From Acidobacteriaceae bacterium (GTDB lineage Bacteria; Acidobacteriota; Terriglobia; Terriglobales; Acidobacteriaceae): a stretch of 64,000 bases of DNA. Shown in pieces: positions 49,692 through 58,828 of the stretch (position 1 is the first letter of the stretch; each line of letters starts with the position of its first letter). The notes under the pieces are model-generated. The model made no database searches. It saw nothing but the letters and a program-made list of their open reading frames with translations, and was not told the DNA's origin. The stretch is from contig CAHJWL010000008.1 of assembly GCA_903642235.1 (NCBI GenBank), positions 62,001-126,000 of the forward strand, read 5' to 3'. The translations under genes and the position numbers were made by a program.

Positions 49692-52217
49692 ATGACAACG
49701 ACTGCAGCACCGGATGGGGCGACGAGCGGAGCAGCGACCGACTCTCCGCTGGCCTATAGATGGCTCGAAGCTGACGGTGCCGCCTTCGGAGCGCCGGGGC
49801 TTGAACCACGATGGACGTCAAGCCGCAAAGATGCTGTCTCGACGGCGTACTCTGCCGCCAGCCGGGTGTGGTTCACGGTCTCGCACGGAACATTGAATGA
49901 GATCTACTACCCGTACATCGACCGGCCCCAGACGCGCGATATGGAGCTTTTGTTCACCGACGGCGAAACCTTCTTCCATGAAGAGAAACGAGACCTCGAC
50001 TACGACTTCCGCTACATCGATCCGGAGACGCTGGCCGTGCAGGTGCGGGCAAGCGAACGGAACGGCCGCTACACCGTAACGAAGGAGTTCATCAGCGATC
50101 CGCATTACCCCGTTGTGCTGATGAGGGTGACGATCGAGGGCGACGAAGCTGTGTTGCGCCGGCTCAAGTGCTACGCGCTGCTGGCGCCGCACCTGGAAGG
50201 CGGGGGCGCCCATAATAACGGCCGCTCGATCGATGTCGCAGGCCAACGCTGCCTAGTGGCGTGGAAGGGAAACATGGCGCTGGCGTTGGGCGTGAGCGGC
50301 GGCGGGTTCAGCCGGACATCATGCGGGTACGTCGGCACAAGTGACGGCTACCAGGATCTCTCGCGCGACATGCAGATGAAGTGGCAGTTTGGCGAGGCGC
50401 TCGACGGAAACATTGCGCTGACGGGCGAAATCAGTATCGCCACGCACCGCGAGTTCACCGTGGCGATCGGCTTCGGCAGCGGCCGGCACGCGGCGCTCTC
50501 CCGCACGGTGCAGAGTCTGGCTGCTCCCTGGGCGCAGCAGCGCGATCGCTTCATCGCTCAATGGAAGCGAGTCGGTGCGCCGCCGCGGCTAGGGGAAGGA
50601 TCAATGGACGGCGGTCGTCTGAGCCGCATCAGCCAGAACGTGATCCTGGCGCACGAGGACAAATCGTATGCCGGCGCGTTCATTGCGTCCGCATCGATCC
50701 CGTGGGGAGCCTCAAAGGGCGACGACGACCTGGGCGGCTATCACCTGGTGTGGACGCGAGACATGGTGCAGTCCGCAACGGCGCTGATGGCTTGCGGGCG
50801 CACGGAAACGGCGGTCAGAGCCCTTGTCTACCTGGCCTGCACACAGCGGTCTGACGGCGGCTTCTCGCAGAACTTCTGGATTAACGGCGACCCTTACTGG
50901 TCCGGTATTCAGCTGGACGAGGTGGCCTTTCCCATCATCCTGGCATGGCGGCTTTGGAAGCTGAACGCGCTTGAAAACTTTGATGTGTTTCCGTTTGTCG
51001 AGCGTGCGGCGGCCTTCATGGTGCGCTATGCGCCTGTCACCCAGCAGGAGCGCTGGGAGGAGAACGCGGGGTACTCGCCATCAACGCTGGCCGTGGTCAT
51101 CAGTGCACTGCTGTGCGCGGCCGACATCGCGCGGGCCCATCAGGCGACCGACCTGGCTGCATTTCTGGAGAGCTACGCGGACTGGATCGAGGCGCACCTG
51201 GACGAGTGGACGACGACCGACGACGGTGTGCTCGATCCCGCGGTGAAGCGGCACTACATGCGCATCCGCCCGCCGGCCGCCGGTGAGCCGTTCCACAACG
51301 CGGCCGTCCAGCCGGGATGGATTCACCTCTCCAACCGCGGGCCGGACGAGACGGCGGACTTCGATGCACGAGGAATCGTGGACGCGGGCTTTCTCGAGCT
51401 GGTGCGCTACGGTGTACGCCGTGCGGACGATCCGCTCATCGTGGACTCGCTGAAGGTGATCGACAAGGTGCTAAAGATTGAGACCCCGTTTGGTCCCTGC
51501 TGGCGGCGCTACAACCATGACGGCTACGGGCAGGGCAAGGATGGCGGTCCGTACATGGGGTGGGGACAGGGCCGGGCGTGGCCGCTGCTGGGCGGAGAGC
51601 GGGCGCACTTCGAGCTGGCGGCGGGCAACGACCCAAGGCCATTAATCAAGGCCTATGAGGCCTTCAGCTCGGTAGGCGGCATGCTGCCGGAACAGGTGTG
51701 GGACCACGACGATCTGCCGGAGGAGGGCCTGTATCGCGGGCGCTCAGCCGGATCAGCCCAGCCGCTGGTATGGGCGCACGCAGAGTACATCAAGCTGCTG
51801 CGATCGGTCGTGGACGGGGCAGTCTACGATCGCATCTCTGTCGTCGAGGAAAGGTACGCGCGACCGGTAAAGGATCGCACATTTGTGAGCACCGTCGAGA
51901 TCTTTCAGAAGACACGGCCTATCGACGCCGTGCCGGCCGGACATACGCTGCGGCTGCTCGATCCGGAGCCGTTCCAGGTCGTGTGGACGGCCGATGACTG
52001 GGCGACGAAGCAGCAAACTGATGCGCGGCGGGTTGGTCTTCCGGGCTTGTTTGCTGACATTCCTACGAGAGCGGAGCAGACCGGAAGCCTCCGATTGACG
52101 CTGTACTGGCCAGACCGCGATGCGTGGCTCGGTGCGGACTACGAAGTTAAGATCACGGCTCCAAAGAGCGCAGCGACGGCGGTCCCGCCGCCTGTGGCGG
52201 AAAAGCCATCGAACTGA
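49692..52217 (+). CDS. Glycoside hydrolase family 15 protein (glucoamylase-like)
   Basis: An 841-residue cytoplasmic enzyme without signal peptide. An N-terminal beta-sandwich (RVWFTVSHGTLNEIYYPYIDRPQTRDMELLFTDGE) is followed by an (alpha/alpha)6 barrel: GGYHLVWTRDMVQSATALMACGR with the W-x-RD segment of the family, YLACTQRSDGGFSQNFWINGDPYWSGIQLDEVAFPI, then GGMLPEQVWD, whose glutamate is a likely catalytic residue. A C-terminal beta domain follows. GH15 enzymes release beta-D-glucose from maltooligosaccharides, and some cleave trehalose. Transketolase, glucokinase and the glucose-6-phosphate enzymes follow on the same strand, which fits glucose production for the pentose phosphate route. Confidence 0.9.
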   Translation: MTTTAAPDGATSGAATDSPLAYRWLEADGAAFGAPGLEPRWTSSRKDAVSTAYSAASRVWFTVSHGTLNEIYYPYIDRPQTRDMELLFTDGETFFHEEKRDLDYDFRYIDPETLAVQVRASERNGRYTVTKEFISDPHYPVVLMRVTIEGDEAVLRRLKCYALLAPHLEGGGAHNNGRSIDVAGQRCLVAWKGNMALALGVSGGGFSRTSCGYVGTSDGYQDLSRDMQMKWQFGEALDGNIALTGEISIATHREFTVAIGFGSGRHAALSRTVQSLAAPWAQQRDRFIAQWKRVGAPPRLGEGSMDGGRLSRISQNVILAHEDKSYAGAFIASASIPWGASKGDDDLGGYHLVWTRDMVQSATALMACGRTETAVRALVYLACTQRSDGGFSQNFWINGDPYWSGIQLDEVAFPIILAWRLWKLNALENFDVFPFVERAAAFMVRYAPVTQQERWEENAGYSPSTLAVVISALLCAADIARAHQATDLAAFLESYADWIEAHLDEWTTTDDGVLDPAVKRHYMRIRPPAAGEPFHNAAVQPGWIHLSNRGPDETADFDARGIVDAGFLELVRYGVRRADDPLIVDSLKVIDKVLKIETPFGPCWRRYNHDGYGQGKDGGPYMGWGQGRAWPLLGGERAHFELAAGNDPRPLIKAYEAFSSVGGMLPEQVWDHDDLPEEGLYRGRSAGSAQPLVWAHAEYIKLLRSVVDGAVYDRISVVEERYARPVKDRTFVSTVEIFQKTRPIDAVPAGHTLRLLDPEPFQVVWTADDWATKQQTDARRVGLPGLFADIPTRAEQTGSLRLTLYWPDRDAWLGADYEVKITAPKSAATAVPPPVAEKPSN

Positions 52218-52349
52218 GAACCGGCTGCGCCGCACCAGCGGCTGCCTGAAAGAGCTGGTTGGGCCTCCTTTCGCAGGCCGGGTACACTAGCGAATGAGAC
52301 GAAATCACCTGCGCCGGCCGGCGCAGCTCACATAGAGCATGAGGACACG

Positions 52350-54359
52350 ATGACCGAAGAGCAGACGCAGCAGGACGCGCAAACACAGCTGGACCAGCTT
52401 TCCATCAACACCCTTCGCTTTCTCGCCGTGGATCAGGTGGAGCAGGCAAAGAACGGCCATCCGGGAGCGCCGCTGGGATGCGCTCCCATCGGCTATCTGC
52501 TCTATCACAAGTTCATGAAGCACGATCCGTCCGATCCCAAGTGGTCGGATCGCGATCGCTTCGTGCTGTCGAACGGTCACGCGTCAGCTCTGCTCTACGG
52601 CATGCTGCATCTTGCCGGCTACGATCTGCCGATCGAGCAGCTGCAACAGTTTCGTGAGTGGGGCTCGCACACCCCGGGGCACCCGGAGTACGGCGAGACA
52701 CCAGGCGTCGAGGTCACCACCGGACCGCTGGGCCAGGGGTTCGCGGAGGCCGTGGGTCTGGCCATCGCCGAGAAGCATCTCGCCGCAATCTACAACCATG
52801 AGAACCACACGCCGGTCGATCACCACACGTACGTTCTCTGTGGCGATGGTGATCTGATGGAGGGCATCTCGCATGAGTCCTCGTCGCTAGCCGGAACCCT
52901 TGGTCTTGGCAAGTTGATCGTGCTCTACGACGACAATTTGATCTCGCTCGATGGTCCAACCGAGCTCAGCTTCACCGAGGACGTCGTCAAGCGTTTCGAG
53001 GCCTATCACTGGCATGTGCAGACCGTCAGTGATGGCAACGATCTGGCGGCCCTGTCGCATGCGATCGAGGCAGCAAAGGCGGAGGTGACGAGGCCATCGC
53101 TGATTAAGGTCCGCACGGTGATCGGCTACGGCAGCCCAAAGGCCGGCACTAAAGGTGTTCACGGCGAGGCGCTTGGGCCGGAGGCGACCAAGGCCACCAA
53201 ACGCAACCTCGGCTTTCCCGAGGATAAGAACTTCTATGTGCCGGAAGAGGCTGCGAAGAACTGGCTCCAGATCAAGGAGAAGGGCAAGAAGCTTCACGCC
53301 GAGTGGCAGAGCAAGTACGAGGAGTACAGCAGGGCCTATCCGGCCGAAGCCGCCGAGTACGACCGCACAACCTCGATGAAGCTCGCCGAGGGTTGGGACA
53401 AGAAGCTGCCCGTCTTCCCGACCGACAAACCGATTGCCACTCGCAATGCCGGGCAGACGGTCATGAACGCGATCGCAAGCGTAGTACCGGAGTTGTTTGG
53501 CGGTGCGGCCGATCTGACAAGCTCGACCAAGACTATCTTCAAGGATTCCCCCAGCTTCCATGTCGACCCCAAGGGACGCAATGTCTTCTTTGGCGTGCGC
53601 GAGTTCGGCATGATGGCCGCAGTCAACGGTATCGCGGCGCACGGCGGGCTGATTCCATTCGGTTCAACCTTCTTCACGTTCTCGGACTACTGCCGCTCCG
53701 CTCTGCGCATGGGCGCTCTGCAGTCGTCGCACTCGCTCTACATCTTCACGCACGATTCGATCGGTCTGGGCGCGGACGGACCTACGCACCAGCCCGTCGA
53801 GCATCTGATGGCGCTGCGGGCAATTCCGCAGTTGACCGACTTCCGTCCGGCGGACGCCAACGAGACGGCGGCCTGCTGGCGGCTCGCGCTCGAGCGGCAC
53901 ACGGCAGCCTTTATGGCATTGAGCCGGCAGGATCTGCCGGTGCTGGATGCGGAGAAGTACAAGATCGCCGAGGGTGTGGCAAAGGGGGCATACGCCCTGG
54001 ACAGCACCGGCAAGGACATCATTCTGATTGCCACCGGATCCGAGGTCTCGCTGATTCTCGAAGCTGCGGCTGCGTTAAAGAAGGAAGGGATCAACGCAAG
54101 TGTGGTCTCGATGCCAAGCTTCGCGATCTTTGAGGAGCAGGAGCAGTCCTACAAGGACGAACTCTTTCCTGAGGCAACGCCGAAACTGGCCGTTGAAGCG
54201 GGCGCCTCCATGGGCTGGTGGAAGTACGTCGGACACAACGGCGGCATCATCGGGGTGGACCGGTTCGGAGCCTCGGCGCCCGGTCCACTTGTGCTCGAGA
54301 AGTTCGGCTTCTCGGTCGCGAACGTTGTCGAGCAGGCCAAAAAGCTGGTGAAGAAGTAG
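52350..54359 (+). CDS. tkt: Transketolase
   Basis: A 669-residue thiamine-diphosphate enzyme that transfers two-carbon units in the non-oxidative pentose phosphate pathway. Motifs: QVEQAKNGHPGAPLG near the start, FVLSNGHASALLYGMLHLAGYDL, TTGPLGQGFAEAVGLAIAEKHLAA, the ThDP/Mg site CGDGDLMEGISHESSSLAGTLGLGKLIVLYDDN, and in the pyrimidine domain FFGVREFGMMAAVNGIAAHGG and IGLGADGPTHQPVEHL. ATG 52350 follows GAGGA. It lies between the GH15 gene and the SDR/HAD/gnd/zwf run, and a hairpin follows its stop. Confidence 0.96.
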   Translation: MTEEQTQQDAQTQLDQLSINTLRFLAVDQVEQAKNGHPGAPLGCAPIGYLLYHKFMKHDPSDPKWSDRDRFVLSNGHASALLYGMLHLAGYDLPIEQLQQFREWGSHTPGHPEYGETPGVEVTTGPLGQGFAEAVGLAIAEKHLAAIYNHENHTPVDHHTYVLCGDGDLMEGISHESSSLAGTLGLGKLIVLYDDNLISLDGPTELSFTEDVVKRFEAYHWHVQTVSDGNDLAALSHAIEAAKAEVTRPSLIKVRTVIGYGSPKAGTKGVHGEALGPEATKATKRNLGFPEDKNFYVPEEAAKNWLQIKEKGKKLHAEWQSKYEEYSRAYPAEAAEYDRTTSMKLAEGWDKKLPVFPTDKPIATRNAGQTVMNAIASVVPELFGGAADLTSSTKTIFKDSPSFHVDPKGRNVFFGVREFGMMAAVNGIAAHGGLIPFGSTFFTFSDYCRSALRMGALQSSHSLYIFTHDSIGLGADGPTHQPVEHLMALRAIPQLTDFRPADANETAACWRLALERHTAAFMALSRQDLPVLDAEKYKIAEGVAKGAYALDSTGKDIILIATGSEVSLILEAAAALKKEGINASVVSMPSFAIFEEQEQSYKDELFPEATPKLAVEAGASMGWWKYVGHNGGIIGVDRFGASAPGPLVLEKFGFSVANVVEQAKKLVKK

Positions 54360-54368
54360 CGAGGAGGC

Positions 54369-54396
54369 GTGACTCTCCCCCAGCGGTGAGGGTCAC
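54369..54396 (+). terminator. Hairpin after the transketolase gene
   Basis: GTGAC (54369-54373) pairs with GTCAC (54392-54396), and CTC (54375-54377) with GAG (54388-54390), separated by one-base mismatches. It has no T-run. It may separate tkt from the genes downstream or lie in their shared message. Confidence 0.45.
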
Positions 54397-54418
54397 GTCT
54401 GCTGACAGAGGAGTTTGC

Positions 54419-54559
54419 GTGCGGAGTGCGGGGGCAGAGGACGAGACGCTGGAGCAGGAGTTTGTACCGCGCGAACGAGACACTGACTCGTCGCTGCAGT
54501 CGCAGTATGAGGATAGTGTGCTGCCGGATCGAGAGTGGGAGCACGAAGAGATCTCCTGA
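54419..54559 (+). CDS. Very small acidic protein
   Basis: A 46-residue frame starting with GTG, beginning MRSAGAEDETLEQEFVPRER and ending YEDSVLPDREWEHEEIS. It has a good ribosome site (AGAGGAG, five bases before the GTG). It is strongly acidic with no hydrophobic segment and no known motif. It occupies the otherwise empty 310-base gap between tkt and the SDR gene. The remainder of that gap shows no other gene. Expression is unproven. Confidence 0.45.
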   Translation: MRSAGAEDETLEQEFVPRERDTDSSLQSQYEDSVLPDREWEHEEIS

Positions 54560-54669
54560 GTCGCCCGGCGTCCATGCTGCATACGCTGTCGCACTCAGGA
54601 TCGGCGGACGCAGAGGCAAAACCGAGTGTCCACGGAATCGCGAGCGACACAGAACGCATCTCTACTGCC

Positions 54670-55575
54670 ATGGCACAGCAAAGTAATAACCTGGTCTGGT
54701 TCATCACAGGCGCTTCGACAGGCTTCGGCCGACTGCTGGCGGAAGAGGTTCTTCGCCGCGGCGGAAAGGTGATTGCAACGGCGCGATCGCTTGAGAAGGT
54801 GGCGGATCTTGAAGAGAAGCACCCCGGCCAGGCCAAGGCCTACGCGCTCGATGTAACCGATCCGGCGCAGGTCGTCTCCATCGTCGCGCAGGCGACGGCG
54901 TGCTTTGCTCCGGTAGACGTGCTGGTAAATAACGCGGGCTACGGGGTCACGGGTGCCATCGAGGAGGTCAGCGATGAGGAGTACATGCCGATGTTCGAGA
55001 CGAACGTCTTTGGGCTGCTCCGGGTCACAAAGGCTTTGCTGCCGAAGATGCGGGAGCGCGGCAGCGGACACATCATCAATCTGTCATCGATTGGCGGTCT
55101 GATCGGTGCGCCGGGCTGGGGATACTACAACGCAACGAAGTTTGCTGTGGAAGGATTGACCGAGGCGCTGGCGGGGGAATGCGAGCCGCTGGGAATCCAT
55201 GTAACCGCGATCGAGCCAGGGGCATTTCGCACAGACTTTCTGGGCCGTTCCGGCAAAGAGTCCGAGACCCAGATCGAGGACTATGCGTCCACCGCCGGGA
55301 AGGCACGAGAGTACTTCCAGACGCAGGCTGGCAAGCAGAAGGGCGATCCGCAACGAGCGGTCGAGGCAATCATTGCCGTCGTGGAGGCAGCAGAGCCGCC
55401 ACGGCATCTGCTGCTCGGGAACGCGGCGATCACACGCTTCCGCAAGCGGCTTGAGGACTGGACGACTGAGCTGGACACCTGGGAGTCGACAACCCGCGGC
55501 GCCGACTTCCCAGAGGCCGAACCAGCGCAGGTTGCCGTCGCTTCCGCGGAGCTCGAGAAGGCAGCAGCCCGGTGA
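54670..55575 (+). CDS. SDR family oxidoreductase
   Basis: A 301-residue short-chain dehydrogenase of the classical type. The cofactor motif is VWFITGASTGFGRLLAEE (T-G-x3-G-x-G), with LVNNAGYGVTGAIEEV (NNAG), HIINLSSIGGLIG (catalytic Ser) and YYNATKFAVEGLTEAL (Y-x3-K). The arginine in ATARS after the second strand suggests NADP(H). The substrate is unknown. ATG 54670 begins the fold; the frame upstream is open but overlaps the small acidic gene. The stop overlaps the HAD gene start by four bases. Confidence 0.9.
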   Translation: MAQQSNNLVWFITGASTGFGRLLAEEVLRRGGKVIATARSLEKVADLEEKHPGQAKAYALDVTDPAQVVSIVAQATACFAPVDVLVNNAGYGVTGAIEEVSDEEYMPMFETNVFGLLRVTKALLPKMRERGSGHIINLSSIGGLIGAPGWGYYNATKFAVEGLTEALAGECEPLGIHVTAIEPGAFRTDFLGRSGKESETQIEDYASTAGKAREYFQTQAGKQKGDPQRAVEAIIAVVEAAEPPRHLLLGNAAITRFRKRLEDWTTELDTWESTTRGADFPEAEPAQVAVASAELEKAAAR

Positions 55576-56246
55576 ACAACGGATCCACAGAAGGACTTCC
55601 TGCAGGCCCCGAAACGATCCAGACAATCTTCTGGGATATCGGTGGTGTCCTGCTGACGAACGGCTGGGACACAGGCCAGAGAGCACGAGTGTTGACGCCG
55701 CTCGGTGTCAACCTGGAAGCGTATGAGGCCGCGCACACCAGGGAGAACTGGTTCTGGGAGCGCGGCCTGATGTCGGCGGCGGACTTCTTCAACCGCACCC
55801 TGATCTCACCCAACCCCGGCCTTGACCTTACGTTCGAACAGGTATGGCCGCCGGTCTGTGGTCAAAGCGCAATCCTTCATGCCGAGTGCCTGGACATCCT
55901 CCATAGCCTGCGTGCCGCGCCAGGCATTCGTTTGGCTACACTGAATAACGAAAGCCGCGAATTAAATGATTACAGGCTGGACGCGTTTGGGCTTCGGGCG
56001 ATCTTCGACTTCTTCATCTGTTCAGGCTATCTCGGCGAGATGAAGCCGGAGCCGGCGATCTACCGGGCGGCGATTGAAATCTCCGGCAGACCGGCAGAGA
56101 CAGGGCTCTTCATCGACGACAAGGCAGAGAACTGCGACGCAGCCCGGGCTCTCGGCATGCAGGCAATCCACTATGAAACGCCGGCGCAGCTTATAAGAGA
56201 GCTGGCCGCACATGGCGTAGAGACTATAAGCAGTCCAACACGGTAA
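55572..56246 (+). CDS. HAD-superfamily hydrolase (YihX/epoxide-hydrolase-N type)
   Basis: A 224-residue HAD phosphatase-like protein. The nucleophile aspartate is in TIFWDIGGVLLTNGW, where the usual second Asp is Gly, as in the YihX-like branch. Motif II is LATLNNES, the lysine is in GEMKPEPAIYRAAI and the Mg aspartates are in GLFIDDKAENCDAA. YihX dephosphorylates glucose 1-phosphate in E. coli, and the setting among sugar-phosphate genes agrees with such a role, but this is inference. It starts with GTG overlapping the SDR stop by four bases; gnd follows after 16 bases. Confidence 0.88.
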   Translation: MNNGSTEGLPAGPETIQTIFWDIGGVLLTNGWDTGQRARVLTPLGVNLEAYEAAHTRENWFWERGLMSAADFFNRTLISPNPGLDLTFEQVWPPVCGQSAILHAECLDILHSLRAAPGIRLATLNNESRELNDYRLDAFGLRAIFDFFICSGYLGEMKPEPAIYRAAIEISGRPAETGLFIDDKAENCDAARALGMQAIHYETPAQLIRELAAHGVETISSPTR

Positions 56247-56262
56247 AGAGAGAGGCGTACGC

Positions 56263-57168
56263 ATGCAATTAGGAATGATCGGTCTCGGCAAGATGGGCTT
56301 CAATATGGCGGAGCGCCTGCGACTCGGAGGCCACACAGTTATCGGGTTCGATTTCAGCAAAGAGACGGTTGAGAAGCTGTCCGCAACGGGCTCAAAAGGC
56401 GTCAGCTCTCTTGAGGAACTCGTAAAGGGCATGGAGACGCCGCGAGCGATCTGGCTGATGGTGCCTTCGGGAGATCCCGTCGACGAGACCATCTCAAAGC
56501 TTGAGCCTTTCATGCAGAAGGGCGACATCTTCATCGATGGCGGCAACTCCAACTACAAGGACACGCAGCGCCGGTACGCGGAATGCAAGCAGAAGGGCTT
56601 TGAATACGTCGACTGCGGGACATCGGGCGGCGTTTGGGGCCTCAAGGAAGGGTACTCGATGATGATCGGTGGCGACGAAACAGTGGTTGATCACCTGAAG
56701 CCGATCTTCCAAACCCTCGCGCCCTCAGCGACGACAGGTTGGGGCCGCGTTGGCCCGAGCGGCGCCGGTCACTTCGTGAAGATGGTGCACAACGGCATCG
56801 AGTACGGCATGATGCAGGCTTACGCCGAAGGTTTCTCCATCATGAAAGCGAAGGAACCGCTGAAGCTTGATCTGGGGCAAATCTCGGAGATCTGGCGGAA
56901 TGGCTCTGTGGTCCGCTCCTGGCTGCTCGATCTGACGGCAGATGCGTTGCAGAAGAATCCCACGCTTGATGGACTTGAGGCCTACGTGCCGGACTCGGGC
57001 GAAGGGCGCTGGACTGTCTTCGAGGCCATTGATTTGAATGTCTCGGCACCGGTGATCACAGAATCCCTGATCCGGCGGCTGCGCTCGCGCGAGGAAAACA
57101 ACTTCACCGATCGCATGCTGTCGATCATGCGAAATGCCTTCGGCGGCCATGCCGTCAAGAAGTCCTGA
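56263..57168 (+). CDS. gnd: 6-phosphogluconate dehydrogenase, decarboxylating (short GndA type)
   Basis: A 301-residue dehydrogenase that converts 6-phosphogluconate to ribulose 5-phosphate and CO2. The nucleotide site is MQLGMIGLGKMGFNMAERL (G-x-G-x-x-G); the substrate block is DGGNSNYKDTQRRYAECK and FEYVDCGTSGGVWG, and the catalytic lysine is in GAGHFVKMVHNGIEYGMMQAYAEGF. At about 300 residues it belongs to the short, often NAD-dependent form (YqeC/GntZ-like), as opposed to the 470-residue form. ATG 56263 follows AGAGAGG. zwf and pgl follow, giving a complete oxidative branch. Confidence 0.94.
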   Translation: MQLGMIGLGKMGFNMAERLRLGGHTVIGFDFSKETVEKLSATGSKGVSSLEELVKGMETPRAIWLMVPSGDPVDETISKLEPFMQKGDIFIDGGNSNYKDTQRRYAECKQKGFEYVDCGTSGGVWGLKEGYSMMIGGDETVVDHLKPIFQTLAPSATTGWGRVGPSGAGHFVKMVHNGIEYGMMQAYAEGFSIMKAKEPLKLDLGQISEIWRNGSVVRSWLLDLTADALQKNPTLDGLEAYVPDSGEGRWTVFEAIDLNVSAPVITESLIRRLRSREENNFTDRMLSIMRNAFGGHAVKKS

Positions 57169-57275
57169 TCTGTAACTGAAATGGTTCGGATGCTGCTGAT
57201 TCGGTCTAACTCAAAGTATGCCCGCACTGTGACGGCGATCCGGCGCTGAATACCCGGAGTGAAGGAGTGAGAGGT

Positions 57276-58820
57276 ATGGCAACAACTGTGACTGTTCCTG
57301 CTACCGCCGTAACACCTGTATCTATCAAGGCGGATGAGCGCATCCCTGAGCCATGCGTCGTCGTCATCTTCGGCGCATCGGGCGATCTCACCAAACGCAA
57401 GCTGCTGCCCGCGCTTTACCATCTGGAGCAGGAAGGTCTGCTGCCGAAGGAGTTTTCCGTCGTCGGTGTGGCGCGACGCGATCTAAGTGCAACCTTTGCG
57501 CCGGACATGCAGGACGGCATCCTGAAAGGCGGCGGCGTTGACGCAAACGACGCCAGGCTAAAGCCCTTTGTCGACAGGATTGAGTACTTCGCAACCAACT
57601 TTGACGATGACAACGGCTATGAGGGCTTGAAGAAGTTTTTGGCCGACGTCGATGGCAAGCGTGGCACAAAGGGGAACCGTCTCTTCTACCTCGCCGTGGC
57701 GCCGGAGTTCTTTGCCGACATCATCGGCTATCTGGGAAAGCACAACCTCACACAGTCGAACGAGAATGGAAACGGCTGGGTTCGCGTCGTTATTGAAAAG
57801 CCTTTCGGCACGGATCTCGAATCAGCCAAGAAGCTCAACAAGGACATCAACGCTGTTCTCAAAGAAGATCAGATCTTTCGCATCGATCACTATCTGGGCA
57901 AGGAGACGGTGCAGAACATCCTTGTCTTCCGCTTCGGCAATGGAATCTTCGAGCCTGTCTGGAACCGCAACTATATCGACCATGTGGAGATCACCGCAGC
58001 CGAGTCCATCGGCATCGAAGGCCGCGGTCCCTTTTATGAAAAGGCAGGCGCGCTCCGCGACGTGCTGCAGAACCATGTGATGGAGGTTCTCTCGTTTGTT
58101 GCCATGGAACCACCGGACTCCTTTGAAGCGCAGGCCGTGCGAACCGAGAAGCTGAAGGTCTGGCGCGCTATCGAGAAGATCCCGATTGAGAACACTGTGC
58201 GCGGCCAGTACGGGCCAGGCAAGGTCGATGACAAGGATGTGATCGGCTATCGGCAGGAGGATCGTGTCGACCCCAACTCCACCACCGAGACGTTTGCTTC
58301 AGTTCGCGTCGTCATCGAGAACTGGCGATGGGCTGGTGTGCCGATCTATCTGCGCGCGGGCAAGCGCCTGGAGCAGCGTGTCACAGAGGTGACGATCGTG
58401 TTCAAGCAGCCGCCGCTCCATCTCTTCAAGACCAACGGCACAAACGACAAGATCGAACCAAACATCCTGAAGATGCGCATCCAGCCGGATGAAGGTATCA
58501 CCCTGCGCTTTGGTGCGAAGGTTCCCGGACCAACCACCAACGTCAAGCCGGTCAACATGGAGTTCAGCTACGCGGACGCCTTCGGCAAATCATCGGCGAA
58601 CGGGTATGAGCGCTTGCTGCTCGACGCCATGCTGGGAGATGCGACGCTCTTTGCGGATCGTGAAGGTGTTGAGGCGACATGGGCCCTGTTTACACCGATC
58701 CTCGAAGCCTGGGCCGCAACCCCGCCGAAGAACTTCCCCAACTACGCCGCGGGCAGCGAAGGCCCGAAGTGCGCCGACGAACTTCTGGAGCATGACGGCC
58801 GCGCCTGGCAGGAGCTTTAA
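57276..58820 (+). CDS. zwf: Glucose-6-phosphate 1-dehydrogenase
   Basis: A 514-residue enzyme for the first step of the oxidative pentose phosphate pathway. Cofactor motif: VVVIFGASGDLTKRKLLPALYHL (G-A-S-G-D-L). Substrate and catalytic residues: VIEKPFGTDLESAKKLN (E-K-P-F-G) and FRIDHYLGKETVQNILVFRFGN (R-I-D-H-Y-L-G-K). WAGVPIYLRAGKRLEQRVTEV and ERLLLDAMLGDATLFADREGVEATW are also typical. ATG 57276 follows AAGGAG at eight bases. pgl starts eight bases after the stop. Confidence 0.96.
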   Translation: MATTVTVPATAVTPVSIKADERIPEPCVVVIFGASGDLTKRKLLPALYHLEQEGLLPKEFSVVGVARRDLSATFAPDMQDGILKGGGVDANDARLKPFVDRIEYFATNFDDDNGYEGLKKFLADVDGKRGTKGNRLFYLAVAPEFFADIIGYLGKHNLTQSNENGNGWVRVVIEKPFGTDLESAKKLNKDINAVLKEDQIFRIDHYLGKETVQNILVFRFGNGIFEPVWNRNYIDHVEITAAESIGIEGRGPFYEKAGALRDVLQNHVMEVLSFVAMEPPDSFEAQAVRTEKLKVWRAIEKIPIENTVRGQYGPGKVDDKDVIGYRQEDRVDPNSTTETFASVRVVIENWRWAGVPIYLRAGKRLEQRVTEVTIVFKQPPLHLFKTNGTNDKIEPNILKMRIQPDEGITLRFGAKVPGPTTNVKPVNMEFSYADAFGKSSANGYERLLLDAMLGDATLFADREGVEATWALFTPILEAWAATPPKNFPNYAAGSEGPKCADELLEHDGRAWQEL

Positions 58821-58828
58821 GGAGCAGT

